7,152 nt of DNA from the NCBI GenBank assembly GCA_002383415.1, contig DFYU01000047.1, positions 3,221-10,372 of the forward strand. The letters run 5' to 3'. A model generated the notes under the pieces. The model was not told the origin of the DNA and ran no database searches. It saw only the letters and a program-made list of their open reading frames with translations. Made by a program: the position numbers and the translations under genes. This DNA comes from Geobacter sp. UBA4074. Lineage in GTDB: Bacteria; Desulfobacterota; Desulfuromonadia; Geobacterales; Pseudopelobacteraceae. Below, one piece after another: positions 1-5,877 of the stretch. Numbering within the stretch: the stretch's first letter is position 1; the number at the start of each line of letters is the position of its first letter.

Positions 1-223
1 TGTTGCAGGCGGTCATCGGACGGGCCACGCCTTCGACATGCACCGCGCAGACCCGACAGGCGCCGGTGGTGGAGATCTTTTCCAGCCAGCAGAGGGTCGG
101 GATCGAGATACCCAGCGTGCGGGCCGCCTCCAGGATGGTGGTGCCGGCCGGCACCTGGACATCGGTGCCGTCGATGGTCAGGGTGATGGTCTTGTTGGTG
201 TCACAGGATTCGCAGTGTGCCAT
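1..223 (-). CDS. sfrA: NuoG-like [2Fe-2S] oxidoreductase subunit, N-terminus (probable SfrA, NADPH oxidoreductase alpha subunit); partial
   Basis: This CDS starts at the ATG at 223-221 and runs off the left edge, leaving 74 residues in the window. After a short N-terminus containing Cys4 and Cys7 comes a plant-type ferredoxin fold: a beta-hairpin (TLTIDG, residues 14-19), then VPAGTTILEAAR, then four cysteines C45-x10-C56-x2-C59-x13-C73. That spacing is the classic [2Fe-2S] pattern of the complex I 75-kDa/NuoG subunit, NAD-dependent formate dehydrogenases and [FeFe]-hydrogenases. The gene lies 57 nt downstream of sfrB on the same strand, so it is likely cotranscribed and the alpha partner of the NADPH oxidoreductase called SfrAB in Geobacter. 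AGGGA at 235-231, 7 nt before the ATG, supports the start. The [2Fe-2S] domain is certain from the sequence. The name SfrA rests on the sfrB neighbour; a formate dehydrogenase or NuoG-like subunit is the alternative because the diagnostic C-terminal domains lie outside the window. Confidence 0.85.
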   Translation of the reverse strand, partial: MAHCESCDTNKTITLTIDGTDVQVPAGTTILEAARTLGISIPTLCWLEKISTTGACRVCAVHVEGVARPMTACN

Positions 224-273
224 TGATATATCCCTATTTACGCTCTTAAATTTTCTATCTACAGAAACAAACC

Positions 274-289
274 GCGCTGATTACAGCGC
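274..289 (-). terminator. Hairpin enclosing the sfrB stop codon, possible attenuator
   Basis: Read on the minus strand, GCGCTG-TAAT-CAGCGC is a perfect 6-bp stem whose 4-nt loop contains the TAA stop of sfrB (283-281). It is followed by GGTTTGTTTCTG, a T-rich but interrupted tract. This resembles a weak intrinsic terminator or a 3'-end-protecting hairpin between sfrB and the downstream alpha-subunit gene. It could set the beta:alpha ratio by partial termination. The stem is seen directly; the function is inferred. Confidence 0.4.
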
Positions 290-2299
290 CACCATGGCCA
301 TGCGGTAGCAGCGCAGACAACGGTCGGCCTCGGCTTGGGCAGTGGAGTCACTGAAGCCCAGCTCCACCTCGCTATAGTTGCCCTTGCAGGCCCGCTCTTT
401 GCCGTGGACCTCTTTCTGGTTGGCGCGGTCTGCCGAATCCAGCCAGGAGACCTGTTCATTCTTGTCATACACGCCCAGGTAGGTCAGCAGGTCTTCGAAG
501 ATCTCCTGCTCGGTCAGATAGGCCGAGCCTTCTTCCAGGTAGCGTACGATAACGTTGGCGGCGCGGTGGGCGTTGCCGATGCAGGCCACCACCGTCAACG
601 GGCCGATCTCGGCGTCACCGCCGGCGAACACGCCGTCACAGTCGGTGATCAGGGTACGGGAGAGCGGGTTGCCCATGCTGTCATTCAAGGCCTTGCCGGC
701 AGCATCCTTGAGCGGCAGATGTTTGGTGACCACGGTGTTCCACTTGGTGATGTCGATCCCCATATCGGGCGGGATGAAGCCCAGGTCCGGATCCTGACCG
801 ATGGCCGGAATCACGGTGTCGCACTCAACCACAAACTCGCTGCCCGGTACCGGCTCGGGACGACGACGGCCGGAGGCATCCGGCTCACCCAGTGCCATCC
901 GCACACATTCCACGCCGGTCACCTGGTTGTTGTTGTCCACCAGAATCTTGGTGGGTAGTACCTGGAACTCGAACTTGACACCCTCTTCGTCAGCACCGTC
1001 CACTTCCCAGACATCGGCCGGCATCTCTTTGCGGGAGCGGCGGTAGAGCAGGGTCGATTCTTCGGCACCTTCACGCAGGGCCACCCGTACGCAGTCGATG
1101 GCGGTGTTACCGCCGCCCACCACGCAGACCTTCTTGCCCATGCCGGTGGGGCGGCCCATGTAGGCCTCACGCAGGAAATCGATGCCACCTGGCAGGAAGC
1201 CTTTGTACCCTTTGTCCTCGCCCTCAACCCCCATCGGTTTGGAACGGTGGGCGCCCGGTGCCAGGAACACGGCGTCATGCTTTGCTTTAAGCTCAGACAG
1301 GGAGATGTCCTGGCCGACGCGGCAGTTGTAGACGATCTCAACACCCATCGACTGGATGATGTCGATATCGCGCTGCAACAGGTGACGCGGCATCCGGTAG
1401 GCCGGAATGCCGACGGCAACCATGCCGCCGCCGTAGCCTTCCGGCAGCGCCTCATAGATGGTGCTGCGGTAGCCTTGCAGGGCCAGGTAGTAGGCGGCAG
1501 CCAGGCCTGCCGGGCCAGCGCCGACGATACCGATGGTCTTGTTCTTCATCGCGGCGGTATTGGCCGGGTGCTGCAGCTTATGCAGCCACTCGTAATCGGA
1601 GGCGGAGCGCTTCAGCACCATGATGTTGATGGCATCGTCCACATTTTTGCGGCGGCAGGCGGTCTCGCAGGGGTGCGGGCAGACCCGGCCGCAGACTGCG
1701 GGCAGCGGCATGTTTTCGCGGATGGTGGCCAGTGCGTCGCTGTACTGATAGTTTTTGATCTCTTCGACATACTTGGGAATATCAATGTGGGCAGGGCATT
1801 TGTCCATGCAGGGGGCGGTGATCTTGTGCAGGTACTTCTCGCCCTTTGGCGTACGACCACCGTTGCAGTAGGCTGCGAAATCGTCCCGGTAGTGCTGCAC
1901 CGCATCCAGTATCGGCTGGGTCGAGCTGGGACAGAGGGTGCACTTGCAGTTCTGCAGCAGGGCGTTTAGGTCAGCTACCTGCTCCAGGTCGGTTTCCGTG
2001 GCCTGACCGCTGACCACCTTTTTGAGCAGGTCGGCCAGTACCTTGGTCCCTTTTTTGCCGGGGGTGCACTTGCCGCAGCAGTAGAGCGTCTGTACACGCT
2101 GCATATACTCGGCTGCCATGGCCGGCACATCGACGTCCTTGTCAAATACGATCAGTCCGTCCCAGCCCATAAAGGCCCGCAGCGGCTGTTGGCCGTCAAA
2201 GGCCACCGGCAGCCGAAAACTGGCTGCTGCCGGCTCGCCGGTTGCGGTTCGGTTGTCAACGACGTTTCTGCCCCACGTGGAAAATACGACCTGTGCCAC
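281..2299 (-). CDS. sfrB: NADPH oxidoreductase beta subunit, GltD-like FAD/Fe-S protein (SfrB)
   Basis: A complete 672-residue cytoplasmic flavoprotein. Residues ~40-145 resemble the C-terminal Fe-S region of NuoF, with CCGKCTPG at 74-81 and further cysteines at C118, C120 and C123. Residues ~160-240 are the GltD/dihydropyrimidine-dehydrogenase-type Fe-S domain: C164-x3-C168 and C203-x3-C207-x3-C211-x3-C215 within CGRVCPHPC. An FAD-binding Rossmann motif GIVGAGPAGLAAAY lies at 257-270. An NAD(P)H-binding motif VVGGGNTAIDCVR is at 393-405, followed by LYRRSR at 418-423; the arginines suit NADPH. The second FAD motif DGVFAGGDAEIGP is at 555-567. A terminal CLRC pair (661-664) closes the protein. 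The family moves electrons between NADPH, FAD and Fe-S clusters; in Geobacter, SfrAB was described as a soluble NADPH-dependent Fe(III) reductase, and NADPH/ferredoxin balancing is the more general view. The GTG start (2299-2297) is supported by a near-perfect Shine-Dalgarno. Assignment to the GltD-like family is very secure; the name SfrB is likely. Confidence 0.93.
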   Translation of the reverse strand: MAQVVFSTWGRNVVDNRTATGEPAAASFRLPVAFDGQQPLRAFMGWDGLIVFDKDVDVPAMAAEYMQRVQTLYCCGKCTPGKKGTKVLADLLKKVVSGQATETDLEQVADLNALLQNCKCTLCPSSTQPILDAVQHYRDDFAAYCNGGRTPKGEKYLHKITAPCMDKCPAHIDIPKYVEEIKNYQYSDALATIRENMPLPAVCGRVCPHPCETACRRKNVDDAINIMVLKRSASDYEWLHKLQHPANTAAMKNKTIGIVGAGPAGLAAAYYLALQGYRSTIYEALPEGYGGGMVAVGIPAYRMPRHLLQRDIDIIQSMGVEIVYNCRVGQDISLSELKAKHDAVFLAPGAHRSKPMGVEGEDKGYKGFLPGGIDFLREAYMGRPTGMGKKVCVVGGGNTAIDCVRVALREGAEESTLLYRRSRKEMPADVWEVDGADEEGVKFEFQVLPTKILVDNNNQVTGVECVRMALGEPDASGRRRPEPVPGSEFVVECDTVIPAIGQDPDLGFIPPDMGIDITKWNTVVTKHLPLKDAAGKALNDSMGNPLSRTLITDCDGVFAGGDAEIGPLTVVACIGNAHRAANVIVRYLEEGSAYLTEQEIFEDLLTYLGVYDKNEQVSWLDSADRANQKEVHGKERACKGNYSEVELGFSDSTAQAEADRCLRCYRMAMVAL

Positions 2300-2303
2300 A
2301 GCT

Positions 2304-2309
2304 ACCTCC
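2304..2309 (-). promoter_or_regulatory. Shine-Dalgarno of sfrB that fixes its GTG start
   Basis: GGAGGT on the minus strand, with GGAGG ending 5 nt before the GTG codon at 2299-2297. This strong site supports the non-ATG start, which gives the N-terminus MAQVVFSTWG. Confidence 0.8.
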
Positions 2310-2377
2310 GCAACACAAAAGCTAAATTATTTTGGCAGCTTAAGTGTTGATAATGACAGACGAAAAGTGTCCGTAGA

Positions 2378-2406
2378 ATTGTATACAGTATGCCTGCTTA
2401 CCATAA
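2378..2406 (-). promoter_or_regulatory. Candidate sfrB promoter (weak)
   Basis: On the minus strand TACAAT (2383-2378) matches five of six bases of a sigma-70 -10 element. A poor -35 (TTATGG, 2406-2401) sits 17 nt upstream. The predicted start near 2371 would leave a leader of about 70 nt. An imperfect dyad GTATAC-A-GTATGC (2381-2393) overlaps the -10 and could be an operator. The poor -35 keeps confidence low. Confidence 0.3.
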
Positions 2407-2475
2407 CCGTTCCGTTGAAATCAAGGGAAAAATATTTGGAATTTCACGATCGTCAGCACCACGGGCGGCTCGTTT

Positions 2476-2486
2476 TGTGCTATAAA
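2476..2486 (+). promoter_or_regulatory. Extended -10 promoter of the M29-like gene/mqnD/terC cluster
   Basis: TGTGCTATAAA contains a TGn extended -10 (TGC at 2478-2480) followed by TATAAA, five of six consensus bases. No good -35 is seen 16-18 nt upstream, as is usual for extended -10 promoters. Transcription would start near 2493, giving a leader of about 30 nt that includes the ribosome-binding site AAGGGGAG (2507-2514). The same TGCTATARA core recurs before queF and before the aminotransferase gene. Confidence 0.55.
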
Positions 2487-2523
2487 AGCTACCCTGAAAT
2501 CAGCTGAAGGGGAGCATCTCGCC

Positions 2524-3654
2524 ATGGAACAGTATCAACAGGCATTTGAATCGCTGTTTGCGACAAATATGGGCTATCGACCCGGTGAGCGGATCCTGGT
2601 GTTCAGTGACCTGATCCGCAGCGATGAGGCGCTAACTGAGGCCGACCGTAACCGACGCAGCCGGTTGCACGCCACGGCCCGCGAGCTGGCCGATTTCAGT
2701 CGTATCCGTTTCGGCAGCGGCGAGTTTTCCGATTTTCCTGCAACCCCGGCCTCGGGGGCCGAACCGCCCTTGACGCTCTGGCAGGCTGTGTTCAGTGAGG
2801 CGATCATCGAGCAGTTGGAGATTACCGGCCTGATGGGGCCGCTCTTGGCCAAGTCCATCGATGCCGCAGGGCTGGAGCGGGCACGGGGTATTGTGGCTGC
2901 CGGCAAGGCCGCCGTGGCCAACATCATCATTGCCCTTGCCAACAACTCCACCAGCCACACCAACTTTCGCAAGCTGGCCTGCCATGCCGGGGCCCGTTTC
3001 GCCTCGCTGCCGCACTTTGATCCGGAGATGTTCGCCACTTCCATGACCGTGGATTGGCACGCCCTGGCCGACCGTACCGCCAAGCTGGTAGAGGCCGTCA
3101 ATCGCGCCGAGTGGGTCTATGTGGAGTGCCCCAACGGCACCGTGATGCATATCTGTAAAAAAGGGCGCAAGGCCGAGGGTGATGACGGCCTGCTGACCGC
3201 CGATGGCGCCTTCGGCAACCTGCCGGCCGGCGAGGCCTACCTGGCCCCGCTGGAGGGGGAGAGCCACGGCACCATGGTGATCGAGTGGGGGCCCACAGCC
3301 AAGCTTGCCAGTCCGCTCACGTTGACGGTGGCCGATGGCCGGGTGGTGCGGCTCGACGGCGATGATCCGCTTAAACAGCGTCTGGAGGCCAAGTTTGCCG
3401 AGAACCCCAACTGCCGCAACCTGGCCGAACTGGGGATCGGTACCAACGACAAGGCCAGCCGACCGGACAACGTGCTGGAGGCCGAGAAGATCCTGGGCAC
3501 CATCCACCTGGCCCTGGGGGATAACACCGGCTTTGGCGGCATGGTGGCCGCGCCGTTCCACGAGGATTATGTCTTTTACCAGCCCACCGTGACCTTGGTG
3601 ATGCCGGATGGCAGTCAGGAGATCATCATTGACAACGGGAGGCTGCAGCTATGA
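2524..3654 (+). CDS. M29-like metallo-aminopeptidase homologue (leucyl aminopeptidase/AmpT-type fold)
   Basis: A 376-residue soluble protein with no signal peptide or membrane segment. The N-terminus has a GYRPGERILVFSD segment typical of the M29 N-terminal domain. The C-terminal half carries the metal-binding motifs: NLPAGEAY (E237), NLAELGIGTN (E302), GTIHLALGDN (H328) and FHEDYVF (H346, D348). These match the Glu, Glu, His and His-x-Asp ligands of thermophilic M29 aminopeptidases, which bind two metal ions and remove N-terminal residues from peptides. Two oddities stand out. The position of the conserved Tyr seven residues after the first His is Thr335. The H328-to-H346 interval is also about 13 residues shorter than I recall for the Thermus enzyme. 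It therefore belongs to a divergent branch that may hydrolyse another substrate. The start is supported by AAGGGGAG at 2507-2514. Its last four bases (ATGA) overlap mqnD, so the two genes are translationally coupled. Confidence 0.85.
   Translation: MEQYQQAFESLFATNMGYRPGERILVFSDLIRSDEALTEADRNRRSRLHATARELADFSRIRFGSGEFSDFPATPASGAEPPLTLWQAVFSEAIIEQLEITGLMGPLLAKSIDAAGLERARGIVAAGKAAVANIIIALANNSTSHTNFRKLACHAGARFASLPHFDPEMFATSMTVDWHALADRTAKLVEAVNRAEWVYVECPNGTVMHICKKGRKAEGDDGLLTADGAFGNLPAGEAYLAPLEGESHGTMVIEWGPTAKLASPLTLTVADGRVVRLDGDDPLKQRLEAKFAENPNCRNLAELGIGTNDKASRPDNVLEAEKILGTIHLALGDNTGFGGMVAAPFHEDYVFYQPTVTLVMPDGSQEIIIDNGRLQL
3637..3642 (+). promoter_or_regulatory. Shine-Dalgarno of mqnD inside the upstream gene
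   Basis: GGGAGG lies 8 nt before the mqnD ATG at 3651, within the last codons of the M29-like gene. A strong site here together with the ATGA overlap fixes the mqnD start and implies efficient independent or coupled initiation. Confidence 0.75.
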
Positions 3655-4484
3655 AACAACCACTGACGCTCGGTTTTTCCCCCTGTCCCAACGATACCTT
3701 CATGTTCTATCCGTTGGTGCATGGCCTGGTGGATACCGCCGGCCAGCGCTTCAACGAGCGGTTGGAGGATGTGGAGACCCTCAATCGGCTGGCGGTGAAG
3801 GGGGTGCTGGACGTGACCAAGGTCTCCTACGCCGCCTTGGGGCATATCCGCGAGGAGTACGCCCTGCTGAAGGCCGGCAGCGCCCTGGGGCGTGGCTGCG
3901 GGCCGCTCTTGGTGGCAAAGGAACAGCTTGATCTGGCCGATCTGCGCGGAAAAACTATCGCCATCCCCGGCCGCTATACCACCGCCCATCTGCTGATGCG
4001 GCTCTACAAACCCGGTCTGGAGACCTTCCTGGAGATGCCGTTCCACGAGATCATGGACGCGGTGATGACCGGCCGGGCCGACGCCGGGGTGATCATTCAC
4101 GAGTCGCGCTTTACCTATCAGGGCTTTGGCCTGCATCAGCTGGTGGACCTGGGGGCGTGGTGGGAGGGCGAGACCGGCCTGCCGATCCCGCTGGGGGGCA
4201 TTGTGGCCCGCCGCAGTCTGGGGGCAGAGACGATTCGCAGCATCGAGGCGGCCCTGGCTGCCGGGGTGGAGTATGCCCGCGCCAATCCGGACGAGGCGGC
4301 CCACTACATCCGTGAACATGCCCAGGAGATGAGCGAGCAGGTCTGCGCCGCCCATATCGGTTTATATGTAAATGATTTTTCCCAGAGCCTGGGTGACGAG
4401 GGGGAACGGGCCGTGATTGAGCTGTTGCGTCGGGCCGAGTCGGCAGGTATTATCCCGGCCTCGCAGGCCCCGTTGTTTATCTGA
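3651..4484 (+). CDS. mqnD: 1,4-dihydroxy-6-naphthoate synthase MqnD (futalosine menaquinone pathway)
   Basis: This 277-residue protein is full length for MqnD, which converts cyclic dehypoxanthinyl futalosine to 1,4-dihydroxy-6-naphthoate in the alternative menaquinone pathway. It has the two-lobed periplasmic-binding-protein fold used as an enzyme, without a signal peptide. Seen in the sequence are the N-terminal GFSPCPNDTFMF motif (8-19), TKVSYAALG (56-64), the lobe-crossing IAIPGRYTTAH (103-113), and GVIIHESRFTY (146-156). His150 in that last stretch corresponds to the histidine proposed as catalytic in the Thermus enzyme. PLGGIVARRSLG (180-191) is also typical. The start overlaps the preceding stop codon as ATGA, and terC follows after 26 nt, consistent with one transcript. 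No other mqn gene is in the window, so the pathway is scattered here. The identification is confident because the N-terminal motif is diagnostic of the MqnA/MqnD group and the length and His favour MqnD. Confidence 0.94.
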   Translation: MKQPLTLGFSPCPNDTFMFYPLVHGLVDTAGQRFNERLEDVETLNRLAVKGVLDVTKVSYAALGHIREEYALLKAGSALGRGCGPLLVAKEQLDLADLRGKTIAIPGRYTTAHLLMRLYKPGLETFLEMPFHEIMDAVMTGRADAGVIIHESRFTYQGFGLHQLVDLGAWWEGETGLPIPLGGIVARRSLGAETIRSIEAALAAGVEYARANPDEAAHYIREHAQEMSEQVCAAHIGLYVNDFSQSLGDEGERAVIELLRRAESAGIIPASQAPLFI

Positions 4485-4510
4485 TTTTCGTCTGAAAGGA
4501 AGCGATAGTT

Positions 4511-5275
4511 ATGGAATGGCTGTTTGACCCGCAGGCCTGGTTGGCCCTGCTGACCCTGACCGCACTGGAGATTGTGCTGGGGATCGATAACATCATCTTC
4601 ATCAGTATCCTGACCGGCAAACTGCCGGAGCATCAACGGGCCAAGGCCCAAAAAATCGGCCTTTCGCTGGCCATGATCAGCCGTATTCTGCTGTTGTTCT
4701 CGCTGGCCTGGATCATGAAGCTGACCGCGCCGTTTTTCTTCGTGTTCGGCCATGGTGTTTCCGGCCGTGACCTGATTCTGTTGGTCGGTGGCCTGTTCCT
4801 GCTGGCCAAGAGCACCATGGAGATCCACGACAAGCTGGAAGGTGAGGAGCATCACGCCGGTGAAGGGGCCGCAACGGTTTCTTTCAGGAGTATCCTGATC
4901 CAGATCATGTTCCTGGATATCGTCTTCTCACTGGATTCGGTGATTACGGCAGTCGGTATGGCCCGTCAGCTGTGGGTGATGGTGGCGGCGGTGGTGATCT
5001 CGGTGGGGATCATGCTGTTCTTTGCCGGCCGGGTCAGCCGTTTTGTGGAACGGCACCCTACGGTCAAGGTGCTGGCGCTCTCCTTCCTGCTGATGATCGG
5101 TGTGGCGCTGATCGCCGACGGCCTCGCCTTCCATATCCCCAAGGGCTATATCTACTTTGCCATGGCCTTCTCGGTGTTTGTGGAGATGATCAACATCAAG
5201 GTGCGCAGCAGTGCCGAGAAGCCGGTTCGCCTGCGGCAGCAGCTGGTGATGGAGGATGGTGGCGAACCAAACTAG
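4511..5275 (+). CDS. TerC-family integral membrane protein
   Basis: A 254-residue inner-membrane protein with about seven hydrophobic segments (roughly 10-34, 50-69, 84-100, 125-146, 154-172, 187-206, 212-229). Two repeated TerC-type signatures face each other in the fold: LEIVLGIDNIIFISIL (19-34, acidic E20 and D26) and FLDIVFSLDSVITAVGM (134-150, D136 and D142). The intramembrane acidic residues resemble a cation pathway. TerC proteins are linked to tellurium resistance, manganese export (the Alx group) and metal loading of exported enzymes; the substrate cannot be told from sequence. A His/Glu-rich loop between segments 3 and 4 (GEEHHAGEG, 111-119) could touch metal. AAAGGA at 4495-4500 supports the ATG. 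Only 26 nt separate it from mqnD, leaving no room for the manganese riboswitch found before some terC-like genes. The gene ends in a hairpin and a strong terminator. Confidence 0.9.
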   Translation: MEWLFDPQAWLALLTLTALEIVLGIDNIIFISILTGKLPEHQRAKAQKIGLSLAMISRILLLFSLAWIMKLTAPFFFVFGHGVSGRDLILLVGGLFLLAKSTMEIHDKLEGEEHHAGEGAATVSFRSILIQIMFLDIVFSLDSVITAVGMARQLWVMVAAVVISVGIMLFFAGRVSRFVERHPTVKVLALSFLLMIGVALIADGLAFHIPKGYIYFAMAFSVFVEMINIKVRSSAEKPVRLRQQLVMEDGGEPN

Positions 5276-5285
5276 CTGTTTGGTT
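5265..5285 (+). repeat. Perfect hairpin with the terC stop codon in its loop
   Basis: AACCAAAC (5265-5272), loop TAGCT, GTTTGGTT (5278-5285). The 8-bp stem is perfect and the 5-nt loop begins with the terC TAG stop. It lies 11 nt before the terminator hairpin, so the terC mRNA would end in two tandem stems. It has no U-tract of its own, so it is not a terminator by itself; 3'-end protection or a protein-binding site is possible. Confidence 0.55.
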
Positions 5286-5296
5286 GGCAGGAGCAT

Positions 5297-5327
5297 AAAA
5301 AAGGGCGCCCTTCAGGGACGCCCTTTT
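5297..5327. terminator. Bidirectional intrinsic terminator between terC and queF
   Basis: The stem AAAAGGGCG (5299-5307) pairs with CGCCCTTTT (5319-5327). The interior CCCT-TC-AGGG extends the pairing almost to the tip with one unpaired A. On the plus strand four Ts close the stem and are followed by GTGTT. On the minus strand the six As at 5297-5302 become a T6 tract. The structure therefore works in both directions, and better for queF. It ends both convergent transcripts. Confidence 0.9.
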
Positions 5328-5352
5328 GTGTTACTGCTCGCAACAGACGCGG

Positions 5353-5787
5353 TTATTTTCGCCGGTACTCCGCCGTGGGCCAGAAGGGGATACCGCCACG
5401 GGGGGTGAACTCGCCCTTGACGGTCAGCCAGACCGGGTCCAGCAGTGCCACCAGGTCGTTGCAGATCCGGTTGACGCCGGCCTCGTGAAACTCGCCGTGC
5501 ATCCGGAAGGAGCCCAGGTACAGCTTGAGACTCTTGCTCTCAACGCAGCGCTGGTCAGGCTGGTAGTCGATGATGATGGTGGCGAAGTCCGGCTGGCCGG
5601 TCATCGGACAGAGGCAGGTGAATTCGGGGCATTCGATATGCAAGGTGCCGGTGCAACCGCTGGGGTTGGCTGTCCGGTTGGCAAAGGGCGAGGGGAACCA
5701 TTCCAGTAGACCGGCATCCGGGCTGTCGTAACGATAGCTGGTGGCTGTGCCCTCACCGAGGGTCTTCAATCCTTCATGCAGATTCAT
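5353..5787 (-). CDS. queF: NADPH-dependent 7-cyano-7-deazaguanine reductase QueF (preQ0 reductase)
   Basis: A 144-residue protein of the short, single-domain QueF class (T-fold superfamily), in the cytoplasm. It reduces the nitrile of preQ0 to the aminomethyl of preQ1 with two NADPH, the step before insertion into tRNA for queuosine. The key residues are all present. They are ECPEFTCLCPMTGQPDF (52-68) with nucleophile C60 and acid D67, the signature ESKSLKLY (83-90), and GEFHE (98-102) with E102 binding substrate. The C-terminal GEFTPRGG motif is also present. The spacings from the Cys to the Asp (7) and Glu (42) equal those of the Bacillus enzyme. The ATG at 5787-5785 is chosen because GAGGTG precedes it; an in-frame ATG four codons earlier overlaps that site and has no ribosome-binding site. 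It is convergent with terC and divergent from the MaoC-like gene. No other queuosine gene is nearby. Confidence 0.95.
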   Translation of the reverse strand: MNLHEGLKTLGEGTATSYRYDSPDAGLLEWFPSPFANRTANPSGCTGTLHIECPEFTCLCPMTGQPDFATIIIDYQPDQRCVESKSLKLYLGSFRMHGEFHEAGVNRICNDLVALLDPVWLTVKGEFTPRGGIPFWPTAEYRRK

Positions 5788-5791
5788 GCTG

Positions 5792-5797
5792 CACCTC
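5792..5797 (-). promoter_or_regulatory. Shine-Dalgarno that decides the queF start
   Basis: GAGGTG on the minus strand, 4 nt before the ATG at 5787-5785 (6 nt counted from GAGG). It overlaps the alternative upstream in-frame ATG (5799-5797), so that codon is unlikely to be the start. Confidence 0.7.
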
Positions 5798-5801
5798 ATG
5801 C

Positions 5802-5829
5802 TTGCAAAGTGGTACGCATCACGTACACT
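5802..5829 (+). promoter_or_regulatory. Candidate promoter of the MaoC-like gene
   Basis: TTGCAA (5802-5807), a 16-nt spacer and TACACT (5824-5829) each match four of six consensus bases. The start would fall near 5836, about 42 nt before the ATG at 5878. The palindrome GTACG-N5-CGTAC (5812-5826) lies in the spacer and runs into the -10. The match is moderate, so this is tentative. Confidence 0.35.
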
Positions 5830-5833
5830 CACT

Positions 5834-5842
5834 TCTATAGCA
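5834..5842 (-). promoter_or_regulatory. Extended -10 promoter of queF
   Basis: On the minus strand TGCTATAGA supplies a TGn extension and TATAGA, with only a poor -35 upstream. Transcription would begin near 5827, leaving a leader of about 40 nt. The palindrome at 5812-5826 would be at its 5' end. The core is identical to that before the aminotransferase gene and differs at one base from that before the M29-like gene. Confidence 0.45.
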
Positions 5843-5877
5843 TTTCTTTGTTGCACTAGGAAAGGGGAAGCGAAGCC

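Noticed and set aside
1247..1969. Long plus-strand open frame (240 codons) opposite sfrB, with others at 335-958 and 2118-2507.
   Set aside because: They are antisense to or overlap the start of a gene with clear family motifs, have no recognisable domain, and are expected from GC-rich codon use.
2632..3561. 309-codon minus-strand frame opposite the M29-like gene.
   Set aside because: Low-complexity Gly/His/Gln-rich translation without motifs; a mirror of the third-position GC bias of the real gene.
3615..4355. 246-codon minus-strand frame opposite mqnD.
   Set aside because: The plus strand encodes a complete MqnD; the antisense product has no family features and no ribosome-binding site was recognised.
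4485..4510. A manganese (yybP-ykoY) riboswitch in front of the TerC-family gene.
   Set aside because: Only 26 nt separate mqnD and the TerC-family gene, too short for that aptamer.
5788..5833. A possible preQ1 riboswitch in the short queF leader.
   Set aside because: There is a 5-bp stem, but I see neither the C-rich loop nor the A-rich tail pairing toward the Shine-Dalgarno that class I preQ1 aptamers require, and the leader is too short for the other classes.
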